A stretch of 64,000 nt of DNA. Source: Planctellipticum variicoloris. GTDB lineage: Bacteria > Planctomycetota > Planctomycetia > Planctomycetales > Planctomycetaceae. The stretch lies in NCBI RefSeq assembly GCF_030622045.1, contig NZ_CP130886.1, forward strand, positions 2,927,557 through 2,991,556. Reading direction: 5' to 3'. Below the pieces are notes generated by a model that was given only the letters and a program-made list of their open reading frames with translations, made no database searches and had not been told where the DNA came from. Made by a program: the position numbers and the translations under genes. This document shows positions 43,648 through 52,111 of the stretch, one piece after another (positions within the stretch are counted from its first letter, which is position 1; the number at the start of each line of letters is the position of its first letter).

Positions 43648-46600
43648 CTACTCCCGCGACTCGATCGTCACGCCCATCACCACCGGGGCGGACGTGTCCG
43701 GGCCTTTCACCAGTTCGATCGTGGCGATTTTCTCGGCCCGCTCGGGTGTCACGGCGAAGTAGCGGATCTGCTGGCCCCGCAGGCGGAAGGCGAGCTTCGA
43801 CTTCGGGACGTCGACCACGCGGATGTAGTCCGCGAACTCTTCGCCGTTCTTCAGGGCGTGGTCTTCGGTCGTCCCGTCCGCGTACTTCAGCCGGACGATC
43901 AGCGTCACCGATTTCTCCTGGCCGTAGGGGAAACCCCAGCCGCTGACGCCGCTGAGGAAGTGAATCGCCTTCGCCGGCATGTTGCAGGGGAGGGTGACTG
44001 TCCGCGGCAGATCGCGGGTGAGCGGCCCGTTCGGCGATTGCAGCAGGATCGCATTCGGCCGGCGGTCCCCTTCGGGATCGACGAGCTGAAACGGGACCCC
44101 TTCGAAGACCTTCGGCGACCAGTCGGGGAAGATCAGTCGTTCCGGGTCGGCCTCTTTATTGATGAACATCCCCCGCGTACTGACGACCGTTGCCACCTTG
44201 GCCAGGTCGAGCGGGACGTACTTGCCGCGCTTGGTGAGGAACTCCAGCAGGTCCCGCACCTCTTCGGGCTTCACCTGCTTCTCGAAGCCTTCGGGCATCA
44301 GCGACTTCGTTGATGAGACCAGTTCGTCGATGTCCTCGCGCTGGATCGGGTGCCGCTTGGCCTCGGTGTCGATCAGCTCGACCGCCGTCCGGCTTTCCCC
44401 CGCCAGCATCCCGGTCATCACCCGGCCGTCATTGAGGACCACCGTGTAGACGCGGTAATTGCCTTCGACGCTCCGGCTGGGGTCGAGAATGTGGACCAGC
44501 AATTCGCTCTTGGGATGGACCGCCATGCCGGTCAGGTCCGGACCGATTTTCGTTCCCTCGCCGCTGTGCGTGTGGCACTTGGCGCACTGCTTCTTGTAGA
44601 TCTCTTTGCCGGCGACCGCATCGCCCGTCTGCTGCGCGAGGGGGAGCAGTTCCTGCAGAACCTTTTCGCGATCGGGGCTGGGGAGGCCGCCGAGCTGCTT
44701 GAGGAGCTTCTGGGCGCGATCGCGGATCGACCGATCCGGATGGGACGCCAGCGCCTGCTTCTGATCAAGCGTCAGATCCGCAAGCTGCAGCTTGCCAGCT
44801 TCGACGGCGTCGAGGAACGACACGGTCGTCTGCGGGCGTCCGAGCAGGACGCGGAAGGCGGCGATGCGGGCGGACGGGGTGAAGGACCGGCTCTTTTCGA
44901 CGAGCGTTTCCCCGAGAGCCGGGGCCTGGCTGACCGACAGTTTGCCGATCAGCCGGGCGACGAACTCCGGCCCGGACTGCGGCGAAACGACGTCCAGCAG
45001 ACGTTCGACGGCTTCGTCGGACTGCGACTGGAACGTCAGGAGCTGCTCGGCGGCAGCGACGCGGTCGTCGTCGGAGGCTTTGGCGTCTTTCACGACTTTC
45101 AGGAGCGACTCGACGATTTCCGCGGCGTACTGTTCCAGTTCCTTGCTCCCCCAGAGCACGGCCAGCCGGATGAGCTGCCCCTTGCTGCCGGCGGGGACGC
45201 GGCGGAGGACTTCGACGAGCTGTTTTTCGGTCGCGGCGGAGAGTTCGACTTTGGCGTCCCTGGGCCAGCCGCGGGAGAGGCCGGCGAGCAACGCTTCTGT
45301 CGTCGAGACCTCGGCGACGGAGAGGAGCTTCACCAGCCGGGCGACTTCGTCCGACGACGGGCGACCGCGGGCAATATGTTCCGCGACGATGGCGACCGTG
45401 TTGGCCGCCTTGTCACTCAGCCGCGGGGCAGGGGAGACGGAGGACAGGGACTGGCCTGCGGCCAGTCCTTCCAGGAAGGGGAGGGCCTGCGCGGCCGCGG
45501 CGGCCGTCACCGCATCCGACTGCCAGCGATCACCCATACCGTTCGGTGCGATGACCATCGCGGCGACGGCGATTCCGGCCTGTTCGCTGACCGGCATGTC
45601 GGCCAGGGCCAGCGTCGCGGCCAGACGGACCTGTGGGTCCGGGTCGCGAGTCAAGCCCGCACCGAGGATCGCTGACGTCGAAGACTCGGCCGAAGGCAGC
45701 ACCTGCAACGCATTGCGGCGAACGCCGGCCGACGGATGTTTCAGCGCAGCGACCACCACCGGCCGGACTTCGTTGTGTGTGTCCTGAATGACGCCCAGGC
45801 CATGCAACGTCCAGAGGGCGTGAATGGCCGCAGTGTTGAGGCCGATCGAGTCGACGGATTGATCTGCGACCAGCTTGAGCAGCGCCGGGACCACGTCCGG
45901 CTTTCCCCGTTCCACGAGCAGCCGCTGGGCATGCCGCCGCCAGAGCAGGTTGTCGCGTTTGAGCGCTGCGACCAGTTCCTGCGGACGATCAATCGACAGG
46001 GGCGCACTCTGGCTTTCCGCTGTCCGCTCTCCGCTCTCCGCTGTGTATGCCACTCGATAGACCCGGCCGTACTTCTTATCGCGCAGGTCGCTTTCGTAGG
46101 CGTTTCCCTTGCCGGTCTTGAAGCCCTGCGGCGTCGGGTTGTGCTGGACGATGAAGTTGTACCAGTCGAGCACCCAGACGTTGCCGTCGGGGCCGACCTC
46201 GGCCATGATCGGGGCGGCCCAGTCGTCGTCGCTGGCGACGAGGTTCATCGGGCTGGTCGAGTGGAAGTCGGCGCCGTCTTTCTTCAGCAGGAACGTCCCG
46301 ACGAGGTGTCCGGTCGGTTCGCAGACGAACGCCGTCCGGTTCCAGTACTGCTCCGGATAGGTCCGGGCGGTGTAGAGGGAATGTCCGCAGCCTGCGGTGT
46401 AGCCGCCAAACTGATCGACCTGGCGGATCTCCTTCTTGATTGCTTTGAACAGGTGGGTGTCGGCGATCGTGCCGAGCTGTTCCGCCGACCAGCCGCGGAC
46501 CCGTTCGTAGTAGCGGTTGGCGATGGGCATGTAGACGCTGGGATTGTGATTGGCGGTCGAGCCGAAGATCACGCCTTCTTCGCTCATGCCCAGGCCCCAG

Positions 46601-48132
46601 GTGTTGTTGTTCGTCGAGCGGACGAATTCCAGGGCAGGGACTTCGGCGTTGTTCGCCGTTGGCGACGCCACCTGGAAGCGGAAGAAGCCCATACGGAACG
46701 GGGAGATCTGTTGGCCGCCAGCGATGACCGGCGTGGAATTATTATAGCCCTGCATGGCCCAGATCCAGTTGTCGAGCCCGTACTGGAAGTTGCTCACGCC
46801 GCCGTGGGTGTCTCCCAGCGCCCAGCCGGTGACGATGACCTGGCGGAGGTCGGCCTTGTCGTCGCCGTCGGTGTCTTTGAGATAGAGCGTTTCGACGCCG
46901 TCCTGGACGATGACGCCGCCGCGATGAAAGGCGATCGAGGTCGGGATGCTGAGTTTCTCGGCGAACAGGGTGAACTTGTCGGCCTTGCCGTCGCCGTCGG
47001 TATCTTCGCAAACGCGAATACGGTCGCGGCCCTGGCCGGGGGGCTGCAGCTCGTTGGGATAGTCATACGTCTCGCAGACCCAGAGCCGGCCGCGTTCATC
47101 CCAGGTCATGGCGATCGGCTTGCCGCCGAGGTCGGGTTCGGAGGCGAAGAGCTGCAGTTCGAAGCCTGCCGGCACCGAATAATGTTGCATCGACTCGGCT
47201 GGCGAGAGGGGCTGCTGCATCAGGTTCTTGGCGGCCCCTTGCACGCCCCACTTCTCGCCGGGCGTGTAGTTCGGGATTTTGGGTCCGACGTCGATGAATT
47301 CGAACTTGGCGGCGTCCGGTGCGATTGCCGTCATTTGCGGGACGACGAACTTGTCGGGATCGGACCAGGCGGGGACGGCCGACGGATCCTGCTTGCAGGC
47401 CCAGCGGATACCCCGTTCGAGCAGATTCTGGAAACCGGGATTGCCCCACGTCCGCTGATCGTGCCCCCAGGCGGTGTAGAAGACGCGGCCTTTGCCCTGC
47501 GTCCGCACCCAGGTCCAGGGCTCGCTTTTGCGGCCTGGCGCCTGTTCTCCCTGCACGCGTTCTTCCAGGACAATGCGATCCTTCTCGTTGTGCAGCGTAT
47601 GGATGTAGGTTTCGTCCCAGCTTTCGAAGCTGCCGAAGCCCTTCATGATCGGGTGGTCCGGGCGGACGTTTTCCACGCCGAAGACTTCGCCGCCGTGTTT
47701 CTGGAATTGGGCCCCGACCAGCGCCACGAAGCGCGGCGAGTTGCGGAAGCAGTAGGAGGCGCAGTGCAGGGGGATGAAGGCCTTGCCCCCCTCGACGTAG
47801 TCGAGGAGCGCCTGGTCCTGTTCCGGGGTGATCCGGTCGATGTTGGCGAAGAGGATCAGCCCGTCGAACCCGGCGAGCGTCTGCGCGTTGAGGTCCGCGG
47901 GATCGTCGGTGTACTTGGCCTCAATGCCGCGGGCGCGGAGCACGGGTTCGATCTGCACGAACCGTTCCTGCGGACGGTGATGGCCGTTGTCGCCGAGGAA
48001 CAGGAGTTTGAGCGGAGCGGGTTCGGCGGCGGACAGGGCGCCCCCGACAAGGCAGCCCAGCAACAGACTGAATTGGCTGAGTCGGGATACGAGCCGGCGA
48101 CCCGGCCGACCAAGTTCGTGAAACTCAAACAT
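43648..48132 (-). CDS. ThuA - PVC-type propeller - HEAT - cytochrome c fusion protein (1494 aa)
   Basis: Start MFEFHELGRPGRRLVSRLSQ at 48132, followed by an export signal (FSLLLGCLVGGALSA). Domains in order: ThuA-like trehalose-utilisation domain (about 35-270; LLFLGDNGHHRPQERFV, LHCASYCFRN), PVC membrane-bound dehydrogenase-type propeller (about 330-690; AMTWDERGRLWVCETYDYPN, EDTDGDGKADKFTLF), HEAT-like repeats (about 710-1080), then a cytochrome c domain with CAKCHTHSGEG (CxxCH, about 1180) and the family's DLTGMAV / DPSRSVEGNYR. The tail (about 1300-1494) is a beta-rich NPCBM-like module. Likely an exported heme redox or carbohydrate-related protein. A tandem heptamer encodes AESGERTAES at about residue 698. 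Confidence 0.92.
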   Translation of the reverse strand: MFEFHELGRPGRRLVSRLSQFSLLLGCLVGGALSAAEPAPLKLLFLGDNGHHRPQERFVQIEPVLRARGIEAKYTDDPADLNAQTLAGFDGLILFANIDRITPEQDQALLDYVEGGKAFIPLHCASYCFRNSPRFVALVGAQFQKHGGEVFGVENVRPDHPIMKGFGSFESWDETYIHTLHNEKDRIVLEERVQGEQAPGRKSEPWTWVRTQGKGRVFYTAWGHDQRTWGNPGFQNLLERGIRWACKQDPSAVPAWSDPDKFVVPQMTAIAPDAAKFEFIDVGPKIPNYTPGEKWGVQGAAKNLMQQPLSPAESMQHYSVPAGFELQLFASEPDLGGKPIAMTWDERGRLWVCETYDYPNELQPPGQGRDRIRVCEDTDGDGKADKFTLFAEKLSIPTSIAFHRGGVIVQDGVETLYLKDTDGDDKADLRQVIVTGWALGDTHGGVSNFQYGLDNWIWAMQGYNNSTPVIAGGQQISPFRMGFFRFQVASPTANNAEVPALEFVRSTNNNTWGLGMSEEGVIFGSTANHNPSVYMPIANRYYERVRGWSAEQLGTIADTHLFKAIKKEIRQVDQFGGYTAGCGHSLYTARTYPEQYWNRTAFVCEPTGHLVGTFLLKKDGADFHSTSPMNLVASDDDWAAPIMAEVGPDGNVWVLDWYNFIVQHNPTPQGFKTGKGNAYESDLRDKKYGRVYRVAYTAESGERTAESQSAPLSIDRPQELVAALKRDNLLWRRHAQRLLVERGKPDVVPALLKLVADQSVDSIGLNTAAIHALWTLHGLGVIQDTHNEVRPVVVAALKHPSAGVRRNALQVLPSAESSTSAILGAGLTRDPDPQVRLAATLALADMPVSEQAGIAVAAMVIAPNGMGDRWQSDAVTAAAAAQALPFLEGLAAGQSLSSVSPAPRLSDKAANTVAIVAEHIARGRPSSDEVARLVKLLSVAEVSTTEALLAGLSRGWPRDAKVELSAATEKQLVEVLRRVPAGSKGQLIRLAVLWGSKELEQYAAEIVESLLKVVKDAKASDDDRVAAAEQLLTFQSQSDEAVERLLDVVSPQSGPEFVARLIGKLSVSQAPALGETLVEKSRSFTPSARIAAFRVLLGRPQTTVSFLDAVEAGKLQLADLTLDQKQALASHPDRSIRDRAQKLLKQLGGLPSPDREKVLQELLPLAQQTGDAVAGKEIYKKQCAKCHTHSGEGTKIGPDLTGMAVHPKSELLVHILDPSRSVEGNYRVYTVVLNDGRVMTGMLAGESRTAVELIDTEAKRHPIQREDIDELVSSTKSLMPEGFEKQVKPEEVRDLLEFLTKRGKYVPLDLAKVATVVSTRGMFINKEADPERLIFPDWSPKVFEGVPFQLVDPEGDRRPNAILLQSPNGPLTRDLPRTVTLPCNMPAKAIHFLSGVSGWGFPYGQEKSVTLIVRLKYADGTTEDHALKNGEEFADYIRVVDVPKSKLAFRLRGQQIRYFAVTPERAEKIATIELVKGPDTSAPVVMGVTIESRE
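46016..46043. repeat. Four tandem heptamers (TCCGCTN) inside the 1494-aa gene
   Basis: On the + strand TCCGCTG-TCCGCTC-TCCGCTC-TCCGCTG, 28 bp, in the linker between the propeller and the HEAT region. Loss or gain of one 7-bp unit would shift the reading frame. Confidence 0.85.
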
Positions 48133-48157
48133 GGAGGCGTCCTCAGGCGAAGAGTCA

Positions 48158-48505
48158 TCAGTTGCACGGTGGTTCGCCGAGGACGAGCAGACTGCCCGCG
48201 GCATCCGATTCAAAGGCACGAATATCGTCGAGGAACTGCAGCAACCAGCTCGCGAGTTCCTTTGTTGAACGGTTTCCAGCCCTCAGCCAGATCACTTTCG
48301 GCGGAGCGCCAAAGCGAGCCGAGAGATGCTGGAAGTCGGAGTCTTTGAAGACAATCGTCAGGCCATGTTCGCGAGCATATTCCCAGACTACCTCGTCATC
48401 GACAGCTTCAAGACCGAGGTCTCCGACATGCTGCATGTCCGCGAAGTACTCGGCGAGTTCCCGCTGCAATCGCCTCGGTAGATTCTCGTCGAGGAGCCAG
48501 TTCAT
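48158..48505 (-). CDS. DUF5615 PIN-like protein, probable toxin
   Basis: 115 residues, MNWLLDENLPRRLQRELAEY. The DENLP start is the hallmark of DUF5615 (a PIN-like fold with first Asp in LLDENL and another in VFKDSDFQHLS, about residues 54-56). Ends with GSLLVLGEPP. Members are the likely RNase toxin partners of DUF433 antitoxins. Its start overlaps the DUF433 stop by 4 bp (ATGA), which supports an operon. Confidence 0.88.
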   Translation of the reverse strand: MNWLLDENLPRRLQRELAEYFADMQHVGDLGLEAVDDEVVWEYAREHGLTIVFKDSDFQHLSARFGAPPKVIWLRAGNRSTKELASWLLQFLDDIRAFESDAAGSLLVLGEPPCN

Positions 48506-48729
48506 GGATGTGGAACCACTGTCAGCCCGCGTTCGCGGTCAGCCGCGAACGCCAGGCACGCGCGAATGTCTTCCAGAGTCAGATCCGGAAAATCCTCCAC
48601 GATCTGCTCCGGCGTCATTCCCGACGCCAGGTATTCCAAGACATCCGTGACGGTGATGCGCAGCCCCCGGACGCATGGCTTTCCGCCGCGCTTCCCCGGC
48701 TCGACGGTAATCAATTCTCGGTAATCCAT
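48502..48729 (-). CDS. DUF433 protein, probable antitoxin
   Basis: 75 residues, MDYRELITVEPGKRGGKPCV with the family block GGKPCVRGLRITVTDVLEYL, then ASGMTPEQIVEDFPDLTLED and IRACLAFAADRE, the winged-helix-like DUF433 fold. It precedes and overlaps the DUF5615 gene. DUF433/DUF5615 pairs are a recognised putative toxin-antitoxin type in many bacteria. Confidence 0.9.
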   Translation of the reverse strand: MDYRELITVEPGKRGGKPCVRGLRITVTDVLEYLASGMTPEQIVEDFPDLTLEDIRACLAFAADRERGLTVVPHP

Positions 48730-48748
48730 GGTTCATCTTTCGCGTCGA

Positions 48749-49174
48749 TCAGGCGGCAGCAAACGGGTTGATGACCGTGACGGAATCGTAAACCCCGTTA
48801 TGCGACATGTCCTCGCTGTACAGCGTGTCGACGCCGGCGACGATGCAGGCGCCGAGCAGGAGGCTATCCCAGTGGGAGAGGGTGTAGCGATTCTTGAGGG
48901 CGAGCGAGGCGTCCAGAACTTCTGGAGTAGGAATCAATACCGGAAATGTGGACAGAATCTGCCGGATCTCCGACTCCACCTGCATCCCCGTCAGAAGTTT
49001 CTGAGCTTCACGCCTCCGGAGCCAGGCGAGCGTTTCACAGGCGACTTGCCACATGAGCGCCGGGACTTCAGGATCCGCAAGACGCTCCGTGAACCACTCC
49101 AGCGCCCGTTCATGCTTGACGAGATTGCTGTCGTCCATCGAGTCAATCAGGACGTTAGCGTCAAAAGCGATCAT
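48749..49174 (-). CDS. PIN-domain protein, probable toxin
   Basis: 141 residues from MIAFDANVLIDSMDDSN at 49174; ATGs at 49183 and 49192 are in frame, and the true start may be one of these. PIN acidic residues: Asp in FDANVLID (about 5), Glu in QVACETLAWLRRREA, Asp in SHWDSLLLGACIVAGVD and LYSEDMSHNGVY. VapC-like RNase fold, probably a toxin that cleaves RNA. It overlaps the upstream antitoxin-like gene by at least 14 nt. The second module is only 20 bp away from the DUF433 gene. Confidence 0.88.
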   Translation of the reverse strand: MIAFDANVLIDSMDDSNLVKHERALEWFTERLADPEVPALMWQVACETLAWLRRREAQKLLTGMQVESEIRQILSTFPVLIPTPEVLDASLALKNRYTLSHWDSLLLGACIVAGVDTLYSEDMSHNGVYDSVTVINPFAAA

Positions 49175-49400
49175 ACAATTCATCCCGACCATTCCAGCCT
49201 ACGTTCGTATGCAGCGGCTGCACTCGGCAGTGCTGAATGAACGCCTCAATGGCCTCTCGTGATCCGATCGCAGATTGTGCGATTACGGGTTCACCAGCGG
49301 TCTTCATGATCAGTTCAACCTGAGTATTGTTCGGAAGGTCGACCGGAACCGCCGGCCGGAAAACGCCGTCCACATACGTTGCCAGAACTGTCGCCGTCAT
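49161..49400 (-). CDS. AF2212/DUF104-like antitoxin
   Basis: 79 residues from MTATVLATYVDGVFRPAVPV at 49400. The pattern TYVDGVFRPAVPVDLPNNTQ followed by VELIM is the beta-rich DUF104/AF2212-like antitoxin type that typically precedes a PIN toxin. The C-terminal half (AIEAFIQHCRVQPLHTNVGW) is likely the toxin-binding part. It overlaps the PIN gene. Confidence 0.82.
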   Translation of the reverse strand: MTATVLATYVDGVFRPAVPVDLPNNTQVELIMKTAGEPVIAQSAIGSREAIEAFIQHCRVQPLHTNVGWNGRDELYDRF

Positions 49401-49434
49401 TGTGCATCCTTCCGCAGCCACTTCGCCGCAGCCT

Positions 49435-50547
49435 TTATCCCAGCGTAAACGCCGGCAGCTTCACGATTTCGCCCCCCTTCTCGGTCGACTGGTGGGCGCA
49501 GATTCCTACGCAGGTCCAGTTCGCGCTCGTCACCGCGTTCGGCCGCGGGTCGCGATCCTGGGCGAGGGCCGTGAGCATCTCGTTGACCATGTGCGGGTGC
49601 GAGCCGCCGTGACCGCCCCCCTGGACGAACGACAGATGGTCGGCGTCCTGAATGCTCCGTGTGAACTGGCGGATTTCTTCCGGCAGCAGGTGCGCGAAGT
49701 CCGGGACCTCGATTTTCGAGGGAATCTCCGGCTCCGGCTTCTTCGCCGTATGGAGAATGTGCGGCTCCCCTTCGACGAGGGTCCATTCGAAGCTCTTCTT
49801 CGTGCCGTAGACGTCGAAGCTCTCCCGGTACTGCCGGGCCGTGTCGTACAGGAACCGCCAGATGTGGCAGGCGACGTCTGAGTCCTTGACTTTGATATGG
49901 CACGACTCGACGGCGTACTTGTTGCCCGACTTTTCGCGGATGTCGTCCCGCACCGTCCCGGAGCCGAAGCAGCTCACGTACTCGGCCCGGCCGTCGATCA
50001 GCCCGAGGCAGGGACTCACCACGTGTGTGGCGTAGTGCATGGGAATCATCCGTTCCCAGTAGCTCGGCCAGCCATCCATGTCCTGCGGGTGCGACGCCGC
50101 CATGTACTGGATCTTCCCCAGCTCCCCCTTCTGATACAGATCTTTGATGAAGAGGAACTCGCGGCTGTAGACGACGGTTTCGGCCATCATGTACTTCTTG
50201 CCGGTCTGCGCGACCAGGTCGCAGATCTGGTCGCATTCTTCGATCGTCGTCGCCATCGGCACCGTACACATCACGTGCTTGCCGGCCTTCAGCGCCGCCA
50301 TCGACATCGGGGCGTGGTCGGGAATCGGCGAGTTGATGTGGACGAAGTCGACCTTCGGATCGGCGAGGACATCTTCGTACTTCGTATAGCGCTGCCCGAT
50401 ACCGAAGTGGTCGCCGACCTTGTTGAGCTTCGCCGCATCCCGCTGACAGATCGCATACATGCTGGCCAGCGGATGCTTCTGATAGATCGGGATGAACTCC
50501 GCCCCGAACCCCAGACCGACGATGGCGACGTTGAACGACTTGCTCAT
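49435..50547 (-). CDS. Gfo/Idh/MocA-family oxidoreductase
   Basis: 370 residues from MSKSFNVAIVGLGFGAEFIP at 50547. Rossmann start VAIVGLGFGAEF, DFVHINSPIPDHAPMSMAAL, then GKHVMCTVPMATTIEECDQI (the family catalytic-region position; here TVP replaces the usual EKP, so the catalytic Lys is missing) and MMAETVVYSREFLFIKDLYQ. The C-terminal part has GGHGGSHPHMVNEMLTALAQ, resembling planctomycete-specific members. The ORF extension to 51978 is antisense to the regulator. It is divergent from the XylR-type regulator 291 bp away, so it may be that regulator's target. Confidence 0.88.
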   Translation of the reverse strand: MSKSFNVAIVGLGFGAEFIPIYQKHPLASMYAICQRDAAKLNKVGDHFGIGQRYTKYEDVLADPKVDFVHINSPIPDHAPMSMAALKAGKHVMCTVPMATTIEECDQICDLVAQTGKKYMMAETVVYSREFLFIKDLYQKGELGKIQYMAASHPQDMDGWPSYWERMIPMHYATHVVSPCLGLIDGRAEYVSCFGSGTVRDDIREKSGNKYAVESCHIKVKDSDVACHIWRFLYDTARQYRESFDVYGTKKSFEWTLVEGEPHILHTAKKPEPEIPSKIEVPDFAHLLPEEIRQFTRSIQDADHLSFVQGGGHGGSHPHMVNEMLTALAQDRDPRPNAVTSANWTCVGICAHQSTEKGGEIVKLPAFTLG

Positions 50548-50838
50548 TGAGACAGCCTCTGCAGCAGAAACCTGGACGGGACAGATTCGCAACGACCGGT
50601 CATCGTAACGCGCCGGCCGGGACTTTCTAAAGACTCGTAAACCGATGGTTGGATCATACCGTCGCCCCCCGCCGACTCCATGAGGATTTGCGTACTGGAC
50701 CTGAGTTTTTTCACCAGCCGACTTGCCAGCCTGGTCCGCACCGCTCGCAGAACAATGCCACCTTTGGCCGCCTTCGTTCGCAGATCGCAGAAGAAACATG
50801 AGTTTTTTGGCGACGCTTCGGCTAAACTCGCTGGAACC
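50548..50838. promoter_or_regulatory. Divergent promoter region with a repeated TGAGTTTTTT word
   Basis: 291 bp between the oxidoreductase and regulator starts. The word TGAGTTTTTT occurs at 50702-50711 and 50799-50808, about 97 bp apart, in an otherwise GC-rich interval. These are candidate operators for the XylR-type regulator, but this is inference only. A near-palindrome CTTTCTAAAG lies at about 50623-50632. Confidence 0.25.
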
Positions 50839-52005
50839 ATGACGCACCGCCCATCCGTCGCACTGCTGATCGAAACGTCTAACGGCTACGCCCGCGGCCT
50901 GCTGGAAGGGATCACGGCGTATGTTCGCGCGCACGACGCCTGGTCGATCTGGCTCCCGGAGCAGCGTCGTGGCGAAACGCCGCCCGCGTGGCTGGGACGC
51001 TGGAAAGGGGATGGCGTCATTGCGCGGATCGAGACGCCGGAGATCGCGGCCGCGGTCCGCAAGCTGAAGGTCCCGGTGATCGACGTCAGCGCGGCGCGCA
51101 CGCTTCCGGAGATTCCGTGGGTCGAAACCGACGATGCCGCCATCGCCCGCCTCGGCGCGGAGCATCTGGCTGAGCGCGGATTCCGCCGTCTGGGATTTGT
51201 CGGCGACCCTCGGTTCAACTGGTCGACCTGGCGGCAGATGCACTTCGAGCGGTGGTGCGCCGAGGCTGGGGTTGAGTGCCAGACGTTTGCGCCGGCGGCG
51301 ACAAAAGACGATTCGCCTGCGAAAGAAGCCGATCGCCTGCGGCGCTGGCTTCGGGGCCTGCCCCAGCCCATCGGCATCCTGACGTGCTACGACATCAAGG
51401 GACAACTCGTCCTCGACGCCTGCCGGGAGCTCGGGATCGCAGTACCGGAGCAGGTCGCCGTACTGAGCGTCGACAACGACGAGCTCCTCTGCAATCTCTG
51501 CACGCCTCCGCTGTCGAGCATCGAACCCGACTCCCGGCGGACGGGGGCCCTCGCTGCCGAGCTGCTTAACCGCATGCTGTCGGGGGAAGACGTTCCGCCG
51601 CAGGCCTACCTCCTGCCCCCCCTCGGAGTCATCGCCCGGCGGTCGACCGACGTCCTGGCGATTGAAGACCGGGAAGTGGCCACGGCCCTGCGCTACATCC
51701 GCGAGCACGCGCGGGAGGGGATCGACGTTTCCCACGTGCTGAGGGCGACGCCGCTGTCGCGGCGCGTGCTGGAAGCCCGTTTTCGCGACGCCGTCGGTCG
51801 ATCGCCCCATCAGGAGATTTTGCGGATCCGGCTCGAACACGTCTGCCGACTTCTGACGCAGACCGACTTGAGTCTGGCGGAGATCGCCGCCCGCACCGGA
51901 TTTGCTCACCCGGAATACCTGACAGTGGCCTTCAAACGGGAGCTCGGCCAGCCCCCCAGCCTCTTTCGGCGGGAACACGCCAGCAGCCGACCGGCGGGAA
52001 ACTGA
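50839..52005 (+). CDS. XylR-type transcriptional regulator (sugar-binding + AraC HTH)
   Basis: 388 residues from MTHRPSVALLIETSNGYARG at 50839; the extension to 50680 is promoter sequence. The N-terminal two-thirds is a LacI/periplasmic-binding-like domain: SNGYARGLLEGITAYVRAHD, IPWVETDDAAIARLGAEHLA, LGFVGDPRFNWSTWRQMHFE, and VLSVDNDELLCNLCTPPLSS. The C-terminal AraC-type pair of HTH motifs (about 285-380) has EHAREGIDVSHVLRATPLSR and LAEIAARTGFAHPEYLTVAF. This architecture is that of XylR-like activators of pentose genes. It probably controls the divergent Gfo/Idh gene and perhaps itself. Confidence 0.93.
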   Translation: MTHRPSVALLIETSNGYARGLLEGITAYVRAHDAWSIWLPEQRRGETPPAWLGRWKGDGVIARIETPEIAAAVRKLKVPVIDVSAARTLPEIPWVETDDAAIARLGAEHLAERGFRRLGFVGDPRFNWSTWRQMHFERWCAEAGVECQTFAPAATKDDSPAKEADRLRRWLRGLPQPIGILTCYDIKGQLVLDACRELGIAVPEQVAVLSVDNDELLCNLCTPPLSSIEPDSRRTGALAAELLNRMLSGEDVPPQAYLLPPLGVIARRSTDVLAIEDREVATALRYIREHAREGIDVSHVLRATPLSRRVLEARFRDAVGRSPHQEILRIRLEHVCRLLTQTDLSLAEIAARTGFAHPEYLTVAFKRELGQPPSLFRREHASSRPAGN

Positions 52006-52111
52006 GCCAAACTTCCGCCGGGCTGGCAGGTGAATGGGAGCTGGCGATATAGTCAGCGCTTAGTCGGTGCTCCGCCGACCGATCCGCAATTATCAGGAAG
52101 TTGACTCGTTC

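Noticed and set aside
45736-48348. 870-aa rightward ORF
   Set aside because: Antisense to the 1494-aa heme protein; no family motif or ribosome site.
50548-51978. N-terminal extension of the Gfo/Idh ORF (847-aa version)
   Set aside because: The extra part is antisense to the XylR-type regulator and unlike any oxidoreductase N-terminus; MSKSFNVAIVGLG at 50547 is the natural start.
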